From assembly GCA_004194705.1 (NCBI GenBank), contig SADC01001278.1:983428-1047427 (forward strand): 64,000 nucleotides of DNA, written 5' to 3'. Of this stretch, positions 1 to 11,400 are shown piece by piece. Origin of the DNA: Ditylenchus dipsaci. Its lineage: Eukaryota > Nematoda > Chromadorea > Rhabditida > Anguinidae. Positions within the stretch are counted from its first letter, which is position 1; the number at the start of each line of letters is the position of its first letter. The notes under the pieces were generated by a model that saw only the letters and a program-made list of their open reading frames with translations, did no database searches and was not told the DNA's origin. The translations under genes were made by a program, and so were the position numbers.

Positions 1-36
1 AAGTCAATAATCCCTCTTAATTTTTTAGGTTAGAGG

Positions 37-947
37 CATACTTGGACGAGCGGCGCCGCTAGCGGCGAGCGGCGGGCGGCGCCGCTCGCCGCGCCGTTCG
101 CCGCTGCATTTTTCAGCCGCCGCTGCCGCCGCCGCTCCATTTTTAGTCTCCGCGCTGCCTCCGCCGCTCTTTTTCAGTCAGCGCTGCTGCCGACGCCGCT
201 GCCTCCGCCGCCGCCTCTGCCGCTTGTTTGAACCTTCGAAATTTGTTTTTATTCATTTTTTTTGCGTTACAAAACTAAAAACTGGTTTTAGGTACATGTC
301 CACGGCTTCTTCTGCAATCCGGCTGATTTTGGCAGTAGTGAAGCGTAGTGAGCGTGTGGTGGTTACTTCCTGAATGAATTCAGAGGCAGCATCTTTTGAG
401 TTTGCACTTAACGTTGAGCCCAAACCCTTGGGAATCGATTCACGAATGTAGATACCGTATTTTCTCTAATAATGACCCCTCTCTAATGATGACACCCCCT
501 TATTTTTGACTAGGATTTCAGAGTTAAGGCCATTTTCGATTGACATTTCGGAATTTTTGAGGGGTTAAAAATAATGACCCCGGGGTCATTATTTAAGAAA
601 ATACGGTATCCACCGTTCTTTTTTATGCAATACTCACACTACTTGAGTAAATGATGAGTTGATTAAGTTTCCAAGTGTATATCATAAAATATGTCGATGA
701 CTTGAAGCTACAAAAATTCAAAATAAATAGAGTTAAATTTTTTTTTAATAAAGTAGTAAATGAGATTTTTCACACGCCGCTGCCGCCGCCGCTGTCATTT
801 TTTCCCCGCCGCTGCCGCCGCCGCTGCCGCTGTTTTTGGCCCTTCCGCCGCCGCCGCCGCCGCTTTTTCCGCCGCTGCCGCTGTTTTTCTGACAGCCCGC
901 CGCTCGCCGCCGCCGCTGCCGCTGTTTTTTTTGCGTGTCCAAGTATG
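37..947. mobile_element. hAT-type non-autonomous element with GCC-repeat arms
   Basis: The ends are an 11-bp inverted repeat (CATACTTGGAC at 37-47, its complement at 937-947). They are flanked by a perfect 8-bp direct duplication GTTAGAGG (29-36 and 948-955). The arms (about 50-235 and 775-935) are degenerate GCC/GCT trinucleotide repeats broken by short T-runs, in strong contrast to the AT-rich surroundings. No transposase is visible. An 8-bp duplication fits hAT; the superfamily is inferred from that. A TACCGTATTT-type MITE (453-608) sits inside. Open frames across the GCC arms on both strands are composition artefacts. Confidence 0.75.
453..608. mobile_element. TA-flanked MITE, TACCGTATTT family
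   Basis: Terminal inverted repeats TACCGTATTTTCTCTAATAA and its near complement enclose about 110 bp. The motif AATGACCCC recurs just inside both ends. Other members of the family: 10961-11003, 46697-46941, 59502-59754, 63805-63985, with degraded ones at 18105, 20372, 23573 and 53067. Confidence 0.75.
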
Positions 948-1382
948 GTTAGAGGTTCGAATCCTGGTGGTAGCAAAATTGTTTTTTTTTTTCAAATAAT
1001 AAGCATAAACTAGTTTTTACAGGATTAGTAAGCCTCAGCATGGGTAGGGAAACCACTTGGTGGTCATCTGGATTCGCAAGACCCGAGGGAAGGCTTTGGG
1101 TCGACAAATCGATGCTTCGGTGCTCAGAAACTTTTTGTGGAACACTGTTTCGAGTTTAATAGTATGATAATCATGATATTATGAATACAGTCACACCTTT
1201 TCATAACGATCACCTCTCATAACGTTCATTTGAGGCCAGTCTCCAGGTTGAATGATATATAGAGATTTGACTGTATCCTAGTAAAATTTTTTTAGTAGTT
1301 GTCGGCGAATTTACCTAGAGCCCGATAAGTGAAATGACCTCAAAAAGCCCAATTTTAGAATGATGAACTACATGCTCCAAAC

Positions 1383-1501
1383 TAGGGTTGTACAACGGGA
1401 ATATTCCTGGGTTTCCCGGTATTTTTCCCTATATTGGGAATATTCCAATGTTCCCGGGAATATTCCGGTTTTCTATATGTCCGGGAATTTCTACAACTCT
1501 A
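1383..1501. mobile_element. hAT-type MITE with GGGAATATTCCC repeats
   Basis: A 119-bp element starting TAGGGTTGTACAAC and ending in TACAACTCTA, flanked by a perfect 8-bp duplication CTCCAAAC (1375-1382, 1502-1509). The interior is almost entirely tandem, self-complementary GGGAATATTCC/CCCGGGAATA units. A second, inverted and longer copy with its own 8-bp duplication lies at 56499-56653. TAG-start ends plus 8-bp duplications are typical of hAT (established for the superfamily). Confidence 0.85.
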
Positions 1502-2029
1502 CTCCAAACCCTAAATATCTTGCTTTTCAAATTATTGGAAATGTCATGCTGTTAAAGAATTCTTTGGATCGTTAGATCTAAGAACATAAGATGAGCCCTA
1601 GAACACGGCAGCCTTTTAAGCGAAATTCTGACTTTTTATATAAAATACGGAGAGTAGCTTTTGGGCGAGGGGGATGTTGTAAGGATAAAGTGATTGCCAA
1701 ACTTCACAACTCTTTCACTTAAATTACGAATCATCAGCATGAGTTTTTTTTAGCTAGCAATAAAATTTCTTTTTCCTCTTCTTGCAGTCTTTTTTACTTT
1801 TATGCTGTAATTTCTAACGTATCCATATCTTTAAGCGAAATAGATTTTCAATCTTATGATTCATTACATAACATACCAAGCAACAAAAACTAGTAGAATT
1901 GTGTTTTAAGCAATATTTGTCTTGCAACGAATGATTTATAAATATTTTTTCTTTTTAATTTTCAACTTCTTTTGAAAACGACAAATCTAAAAAAGGTTTT
2001 TATTTCTAAGGTTATTGAATTATTGAAGT

Positions 2030-2212
2030 CTACATCCTGAGTGAGATGATGCAAAAGCTATGTACCAGAGCTATCAACCAGCAGGCTCTTCTGCTCTACA
2101 GAATTGCTGGCGTTAGTAGTGCTGCTAATACTATCAACCAAGTTCTAACAGTACTGCAAACCAAAACAAACAGGCGTACAGCATTTTAGCTTTCAGAAGA
2201 ATAATTATGAAG
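2030..2212 (+). other. Possible upstream low-complexity exon of the hnRNP K-like gene
   Basis: The stretch reads as Tyr/Gln/Pro/Ser-rich peptide (YQSYQPAGSSA and, further on, YYQPSSNSTANQ) but the frame changes at least twice. It ends in AATTATGAAG with a GTAAAT donor at 2213 that leaves one base. This matches the phase of the exon starting at 2482. The composition suits an N-terminal low-complexity tail of an RNA-binding protein. No clear start codon was chosen. Confidence 0.3.
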
Positions 2213-2481
2213 GTAAATCATATTTAACAAAGTTATAAAAAGAGGAGCTATCTAAAACGAAGCACATTCAAGAGGCATGCTTGAGCCTAAATTTTTTTAC
2301 GCACAGAACTTATTTTGATTTTCGAGTTAAAGTTTTTTAAAAGTAAAGCAGTATGTTTTTACGCTCATTTGACAGCTAAGAATCTGGAGAACTATCTATC
2401 GAATTTCTTTGTGGGTACACAAAATTGATTTTTATACATTTATACATTCCGAATAATTACAAATCATAAATTTGATTTTAG

Positions 2482-5400
2482 CCGGAAAGCAATTTGATTC
2501 AGCTAGCTGTGGGCGAGCCCATTCCTCGACCACTATCGAAAACACCGAAATAGAGCAAGACGTTCAGTTGAGCAATACCCAAGTACAACCTGGAATAGGA
2601 AGTAAAGTGGAGCAGCAAGTCAAGCCAACATCATCCAAAAAAAATTCTAAGACAGACAAATTCAATTCCTTTTTGGAGGAAGGCAGATTCTACATGCGAT
2701 TTTTGGTGCCTGTTGAAGCTGATGCGATTGTTGGCCCTCTGAGCCGTAATCTCAAATATTTTAGGAGCAAAGTAGGATAGTATTGCTTTTCCAAACCATG
2801 TTTTACTCAAAAGGTTAAAAATATCGTAAAAAATGATTTTCAAAAAGAAATAGGCTAAAAAGGCTTTTCAATATATATGCAATGATATTTTTTTTCTTGT
2901 TTCAATCAGCAAAATTACTGGTGTCAACTTTTTTGTGCATCTACATGAACTAAAAATACTTGTGATAAAAGAGACTTTTGTAGTTTTGTGTAACGTACTA
3001 TAAGTTTAAAAATACTTTTAACACGCGAAAAGCCGTGCGTCCTGAAAAATGATCGAGTGCAGAATTTCACGCTGAACACGATTTCGAATTTCGCTCAAGG
3101 CAATAAACATTTAAACTTCGAAAAAATTCGCAAACTTCTTGCATGAATGATTTTTGTCATAAAATTGCCATATAATACTTTAACGATATGTGATTAGAAG
3201 CTCGTAATCTGCGCTTTTTCGCGTTAAAACTAGGCTGATCTATTTGGAAAATCGGCATGCTATTCCTCTTTGAAGTTGCATACGCGAAAATCGTGACTTG
3301 GTCGGTTTACAGGGGCAGTTGATCACCATATAGTGACTTTTTGGGAATTTTTTTTTGCACCGTCGTGTTCAGCGTGAAATTCTGCACACGACCGTACCTT
3401 CAGGACGTACGGCCTTCGCGTGTTAAATTACTTTGAAATTGTTAAAGGACCATGTCTCTTCCTTATCATGTCAATCTAAAAATGCTAGAATGCGCGATCC
3501 GTGACGTTTCGTCGCCTAGACCGATTCCTCACCCGATACGTTTCGTCACCTCATACTCAAACGGGTCATTTTGTCACTTTCTATTAAAAGGGGACGTTTC
3601 GTCACCTCTTATTAAAACGTGACGTTTCGTCAACTGCCAATAAAAAGGGGCGTTTCGTCACCTATCACTAAAATTTAACAATCACTCGTAAATATATGAC
3701 AAGATGTCCGTGTACGGTGATCGTCACTTATAAATTAGGGTACGTGACATATGTTCGCCGGACCGAATTTCGCCGCGCTCAATCGCCGCATACTTTTGAC
3801 TGGGTTTTGGTCATTAGAGCTGGTCAAAAACACCTTTATATGCATTTCGTTCAAGACTTTGACTTTTTGCTTCGGTCCTCCTAGGTAAACCAACCAAAAA
3901 GGTTGTCCAGATACCACAAAAAGATGGAAATACTGTATGGGCATTCTGTAGAGTTGGTCCGGAATTTTTTGAGTCGAAACCGGAACCCCTAAATATTTTC
4001 GTAATTTTTACAATTTTTTGTAATCTTTGGTGGTATTCTACGCAATATTGAATTTCGCTTCAGACTGACGAAAAACATTGTGTAAAATACTTAATAACTA
4101 CAAAAATAATGCTTTTTTAAGGTGAAAATTCCGTTCTAACCCCGACCGGAAAATGAACCGGAATTTTCACCTTCAAAGGGTATTTTTTCTTTGGTAAAAA
4201 AACATTTTACACAATATTTTCTGTCCATCTAACGCAGAATTTAATACTGTGCTGAATGACACCAATTTAAAAAAAAATTAAAGAAATCACAGAAATATTT
4301 TGGGATTCCGGTTTTGACCCGAAAAAATTCCGGGCCAACTCTAGTATTCTAACTCGTTTTGGTCACGGGAACTAGGCAAAATGAGCCTCTATATGCATCA
4401 TTTTTTTTATCATGAGTCTTGCTCGGAATCATGTCTAAGGTAAGTGAGAGCGCGCATCTCTAACTCTCAAGCCTCCTGCGCCCCTTCGGGGGCTTGGGGC
4501 TTGGAGTTGAGATGCGCACACCCCCATACCTTAGACACAAATCACTCGAAAGTGACTCTGCGTGCATAAAATGTATGCATACCAGAGTTTATTTATGCGG
4601 TAGGCCCAGTCAACAAAACATGTCCAAATCCTATCTTTTGGGGAGTAAAGTAAACAGTTTTAAATTTCAAACAATTTTACAAATTTATTTTCTAAAATCT
4701 AAAACAAAAAAATTCGAAAACATTATTGACAAAATCTATGGGGTCTCACGCGTTTCAAACCCTTGAAAAAGCCATGATAAGAAAGATACGTGATCCTTAG
4801 AGAGTTTACAAGGCACAACTGTGCCCTACTTTTGAAATTTCAAATTTCTAAAAGCCTGAGACCAGTAACAAATTTTTGAAAAGTTCATATTTATTATATT
4901 CTTTTGACATTCAAAATTTCTGAATTCCAAGAGCCTTTATTTTTGTCGTCTAAAGCATCATACTGGTCTCCGCCTTTTTCAAATTTGAGATTGTTAGCGT
5001 AAGGCATTGGTATGCCTCTTAAAAAGCTAAAAAATAAAGCTAAAGTTGAAAGATTTGGATTTAAAAAATACAACAATTTTAGTCCATTTAACACTGGAAA
5101 AGGCAAATGTACTAAAGTGTGCGCCTGGTTTCAAATTTCATGCTGATAACGTTGATGCTAAAAAAATATTCGAAATTTTCACTCTGCGCCAGCTGACTGG
5201 CCAATGTCTGCTAGTAGTGTCGAAAATTGGATTATTTAATTATATGACTGTATCTTAATTAACTTATTATTAATTGCCCAAGTTAATAGCTTAGTTCAAG
5301 CTAATATTCAAGGCTACGAAATAATATATTTGGATCCTGAGAAGCATTTTCGTACTACACTTATAATGCATCTTCAAAGTTAGCGTGAAATTTCTAAAAC

Positions 5401-8400
5401 CGACTGTTGGAAACTTTTTAGTGTACATTTTTCTGAAGAAGCTTAGTTTTGAATAATTGTTGTAATACCGGGCAGCACGAAGAACTGCATGTTTTACTGC
5501 TTTGTACTGGCATGACACATATGTTTACCAAATAAATCACACGTGTTTTAGAAAAAAATTATGCAATAATGGTGTTTTAAAAATGATAGAGAAGATTTTC
5601 GCTTAATTCCGACGTCAGATTCGTGATCAGCATGGTCGATTTGTTTATGAAACTGCTTTAAGAATTCAAAATTCACTGTTGAAATTCGAATTCCGCTCAA
5701 TACAAATAACATTCAAAGGTTGAATTTGACAAAGTTTTGTCTTGAGCGAAATTTGAATTTTGACAGTGAGTTTTAAATTCTAAAATGTTTTTCAAACTTA
5801 GCTTCTGTAGAAAAAATAGGAAAATGTACACCAAAAACTTTTCAACAGTCGGTTTTCGAAATTTCACGCTAACTTTGAATATGTATTATAAGTGTAGTAA
5901 GAAAATGCTTTTCAAGATCCAAATATATTATTTCGAAGCCTTGAATATTAGCTTGAACTAAGCTATTAACTTGCACAATTAATAATAACCATTTCAATGA
6001 AATAATCCAATTTTCGACACTACTAGTAGACATTTGCCAGTCAGATGGCGCAGAGTGGAAATTTTGAAAACTTTTTAGCAGCAACGTAATCAACATGAAA
6101 TTTGGGACCAGAAGTACACTTCAGTACAGTTGGCCTTTCCATTGTTAATTGTCTTTGATGCGTAAACACAAATTTTGAACATTTAGTACCAAGCTTATAT
6201 TCACATTTCAATAGCACCAATGCCTGAGAGGTAAGCACACACACACATTTAAATTTACTCTTTGAAATATCTTCTGTATTTAGGACTGTCAGTATTGCCG
6301 GCCCACAAGAAAATTGTGCTGACTATTACAAGAAGTTTGTGTGTCACTTGAGACAGGTGATATTTATATGGCCTCACCCCTTCAAATCAACTATTTTTTC
6401 TGGATTTTTTAAATTTTATTTACCGTAATTCTTCTAAAAAGAGCCCATGCTACATTAAGCGCCCATGTTCTACTGAGCGCCTATGCTTAAATAATTTTCA
6501 CGGCCCTCTAATAAGACGGGCCCTAAGGCGATCTGAAGAATAAGGCGCCTTTTACTGACGGTGTTTTTCTATAATTGACTTCGAACAAAAAAGGTCGATT
6601 TTTGATGCCAATTGTCTTTATAGTTTTTGTCAGCGCTGTCGGCTCCGATAGATCGAAATATAAGCGCCCATACTTTAATAAGCGCCCATGTTCTAATAAT
6701 CACCCATGCTAGAGAGAGGTCGATAAATAAGCGCCCATGGGCTCTTTTTGACAAATTCAAATGCGCGCGGGACACTCCTCTTTCGTCTCTCACTGTACTC
6801 TTTTGAGTCGCCCGAAATAACTCCAAAGAGTAGAGTGCGAGACGAAAGAGGTGTCCCGCGCGCATTTGAATTTGCTGAATTTTCATTTGCATCAACAAGT
6901 ATGGTCCTTTAAATACATATACCGTAAACTCTCTATTGAAGGCCCCCCTTTTGGCTCCAAATATTTGTGAGGTTATTTTGAGAAGCTTACAACGTTCTCA
7001 TTACTTTAAGTAATTTAATGTTTTATAACAAAAGAGCGTAATGCTTTATTGTAGCAGAGCTTAAGAGCTACAAATATTACTTATTATGGTCCATAGGCGC
7101 CTATGGGCGCCTGTATCGTATTTTGAAATTTCAACGTTAAAATTTTTAATGATATCCACGTGGTTTGGGCCCACCTTAGTGGTTCGGGTATATTTCCTGG
7201 TGTTCGAGCCCTATCGGAACTCCTATCAAATGTTCAAACGGTCAATTTTTGTCGACTGTATTCTTTGAATTTTTATTTGTTGAATATGATCATCAAAGTG
7301 ATTATTCAGATTACGTCGATTCTTTATTTATAATTACGGTGATCGAGGTGATCACACTCGTCATAACCACATTAGTCACCTTGATCACTACGTTCAATAA
7401 TAAAAACTTATAAAAATGCAGTCAACAACTTCACTGTGTGAACATTCGATAGGAGTGCCCCTATCCTGGTGATTGGAGGATTATCGTGGTTAGGGCCTCA
7501 TCCTCATCACCGGCGGTATCGCCAGGAAATTGGCGCAATTTCAAATTTTTTAAGATTTTCCACAAAAACCCTACTTTTCAACTTCGAGGGCCGAAATTTT
7601 GAATTTTTAAACAAGAAAATTCAAATCTCATTATAAAAGATCTTCCACTACTAAAAGAGCTTTCGAATGAGTACAAACATGCATATGAAAGTATGCAATA
7701 CAAAAGTTTTTCTTTGTGACCAAATTGGCACTCATAAGAATAACCCTGTAAACCACCTACTTTTCAACTTCAAGAGGCAAAGTCTCAATTTTATCCACAG
7801 CAAACCCATAATCTTATTTCAAGTGGTCCTTTGCCACTGCACGAGCTTTGAATAAGCACAACATGTGAATAAAACTATGCGATATAAAAAAGTTTTTCCT
7901 TTTGACCAAACATGTATTCAAAAGTGTAACGGACCATCGCTCCCACCCCATCCCAAATACTATATATAGATATTTTTCCAACCACACCCGACCAATTTTT
8001 TGAGTAAAATACAATACGAATTCACTGCTCTATTGATCTACATAAGCAATTTTTGCGAGTACGACAACTTTTGTTTGAAAATTTTATCGACCAAACCACC
8101 ACCCTTAAAATGACTGAATGTCGATCCCAAAAATTCACTTCTCCAACTCCCGGCCCAATTTTTTTGTCCAGTAGGGTGACATGAAAAAACGAACACGCAT
8201 GCCTTCATCTACAATTAAAGAGCTATCGAATGACACCAAGATCTCCACAAAGTGTCCACAAAAAGTGGGATAAATCGCGCTCCGAACAAAAGTTCCAAAC
8301 AGCGTTTGGAACTTTTGGATACACTGACACATGCCTTATATATGATAGAATGGTTTTTTAAAATTTGAACGTCGAGATATAACCTTTTAAAAAAATCGAC

Positions 8401-11400
8401 TTCTTTATAGTAGAGACCGCATCGGGACGGGATCCCGGGCGGGATCTCGTCCCGCCCGCCCTGATTTTGGCCAAAAATCCCGTCCGAAATCCGCCAGAAG
8501 GCCAGATGCGGTCTCTGCTTAAAAGGGGAGGAAACTTTATATGCGCATCGCCTAACTTACAGGCTCGACTACCACTGGGTTCACACCTGAATTTTTTTAT
8601 CTCATTTACAAGTTTAGTGTCGAAAAGATCCTCACACTCTTGGCTATCCAACAATGAGAATGAGAAATGAGAATGAGAAGCATAATGAGAATGAGAAATG
8701 AGAATAAGAAGCATAATGCTTCTCATTCTCATGTTGAACACTTTCTCATTGTCATTCTTCTCATTCTCATTTATGCTTCTCATTATTGAAAACACTGTTG
8801 TCAATGCATGATTTCACAGTTACTGGAGCTTTATAAATGCTAAAAAAAGGCTAAAATTTCGAAAATTGATGGTTTTCGGGGTTTTTCTTTGACTAGTTTG
8901 ATTGGTATTTTCTGATTTTTTTCTAAAAGTCACACGATTCATATACAAAATGTATCCAATCTTCTAGGCTTTCATTTGAACTACAGTCAACTCTCGCTAA
9001 TCCGTCACTCTCGATAATCCGTCACCTTCGTGACACTTTGTTTGGTTTGCCTTAAATAAATAAGGCTAATCCGTCACTCGCTAATCCGTCACTCTTGATT
9101 ATCCGTCACCCACGGCCGGTCCCAAGGGGTGACGGATTATCGAGAGTTGACTGTATCATGCAGAAAAAAGGTAATATTTTGTTAGAGCTGAAATAAAAAA
9201 AACATTTAACGATGTCCAGTTCTATGCCATCCTTTATTATGATGGTCATTTGCATGAAATCCTAAAATTAGGGCATTTGCTGACAGTAAAGCAGTGCTGT
9301 AAATAGTTGCAATCGATTTCTAGATGGTTTTTGCCCCTAGAAGTCAGTGAACTTACTAAAAACTGGAGTAAAATAAGTAGGCCGTGCACTCAGGCGGATT
9401 CAAACCGTCGACCCATATAAAGTTTCCTCCCGCTTTAAAAAGTGGCCGAAAATCCTAGATTTCTGATTTTTCGGATTCTAGTCATTTTTTAAGAATTTGA
9501 TTTTCTTTATATCTCAACACTCAGATTTTCAAAAATTGAAGTGGGCTTTTGTAGCTTTTGAACTGCATTACAACGAAGGACTAAGATTTTGTCATAATGT
9601 CTTAAATTTAATTGACCTTTTGATCACTGAAAACACACAATCTACAAGAACGGACCAGTGCCTGGCCATGTGGACAAGCCGACTTCAAATAGTTTTAGCT
9701 TGGCTCTTATAAAGTTATTCTAGAAAGAGTCCAGACGTTTTCAGCACCCCAGAGTTAGGCCACAAGATAGGAATGAAAGGAAAATTTTCATTTGCCCGTG
9801 ATGACGAGGCACTGGTCCATTCTTACATAATTCTTCCTGCTTATCAACTCCTCAAAATTATAAAAAAAGGGATTGATTTTACATAATCATGCTTTTTTAG
9901 ATATTAAAATGTTTAGATAAAAACCTAGTTTTGGTGTCTAACAAAAGAGCATACTCAGGGCTTTAAAAATCTCAAGAAATCAAAATAATTAAATTTCTTT
10001 TAAAATGGGTAAAAATACTTGGGCGATCCTGCATATTAGTAATCTAACGAGTATCTAACTTCTAATTTTGCAGGCACAGAAGATAGAAGAACACGATATT
10101 ATTGACGTGCGTGTCCTTGTACACAAAACCATGCTGAATTGATGAACGGAAAGTTAATGCCAAGCTGGTATGAACAATTCAAACTGGAGCCAGGACAGCT
10201 CAGACTGGCCAAAATAGTGTGCCCAAGGTCTACAGACAGGGTAACTTAGTCAACCAAAACTCTAACATGGTAAAAGGTTGCACATATAATTTGTCCTAAC
10301 ATAAGAGGCCTAAACCTGTTTTTATAAGTATAGTTAAGTATAGCTTTTAACATTCCGCTAGGATTTCACTTTAAACACGACAGTATTTTTGGTTAAAAAT
10401 TTTCTAAGAAAAAAAATTTAGTTAGAGCCTTCTGACCATTTCAAATTTTTGTCCTGTGTCAAAAGTACGAAAAACGATCATAATTTTTGTAAACTTCATA
10501 TCAGTGGTGTAACGGCACCGAGTGCCGCACCGGCACTGGTGCGGCACCGACCCGCACCGGCACCGGCCGGTGCCGGTGCAGGTGCAGGTGCCGGTGCCTG
10601 TGCCGCTGCGGTAATTCGCCGGGGTCGGTGACGGTGCAGGTGCCGGTGCCTGTGCCGCTGCGGTAATTCGCCGGGGTCGGTGACGGTGCGGGTGCCGTTG
10701 CGGGTGCCGGTGCAGGCATTTTTCGGTCCGCACCGGCAACATAAAATTTATAGGTGATTTTTCATTAACCGCGTAAAGGAGGCAATTTTTTGTGAAATTA
10801 TTTTGCCATTTTAACAACCGCCGGTGCAGGTGCCGGTGCGAAAATTTTTTGGGCTGGTGCTGGTGCAGAAAATTTTATAGGGCGGTGCGGGTGCCGGTAC
10901 GGAAAATTTTTGGAGCCGGTGCCGGTGCAGAAGTTCCGAAATTCACATCATTGCTTCATATACCGTATTTCTTCTAATAGCAGCAATTAGAGGAAATACG
11001 GTATTTGTAATCTGTAACTTGTGTTTTGTAGAGAAAAGGTATCTTTTACTTGGTCATTATGCCGTAGTGTCATTAAAATTGACTTCTAGAAAGCCCCAAA
11101 GATTAAAATGAAAAAGACTTGCTATAAATAGTTATATTTTTTTGTACACTATAAAAACTGAGTGCAGCACATAAAGCATTTATGAAAATATTTTGAAACT
11201 TTGAAACTTATGAAATAAATTTTCAGCGTTATCAAACAAAAACATAATTTTTTATAATTATTTCAGGTGCTTATAATCAGGAGTACTGAAAAAAATGTGG
11301 TCGGTATTCTGGAAAATATTGTAAAAGAACTTCGTGAGGTAAAAAATAATTAGATATATTTTAAATTTGAGTGTAATTGACAAACATTTGCAGCATCCAA

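Noticed and set aside
675..1013. Overlapping open frames on both strands across the GCC-repeat arm
   Set aside because: They consist of Ala/Arg/Gly/Pro homopolymers dictated by the trinucleotide repeat inside a transposon; no splice sites or domain.
3486..3670. CRISPR-like spacing of ACGTTTCGTCACCT repeats
   Set aside because: Repeats are diverged, spacers are short and similar to each other, and the context is a eukaryotic intron; it is a decayed minisatellite.
4440..4520. Strong-looking splice donor GTAAGTGAG
   Set aside because: It is part of a dispersed hairpin repeat also found near 32800 and its mirror image lies in the same hairpin.
10422..10977. Open frames of up to 131 codons over the GGTGCC repeats
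   Set aside because: Simple-sequence translation on both strands within a hAT-type element bounded by its 8-bp duplication.
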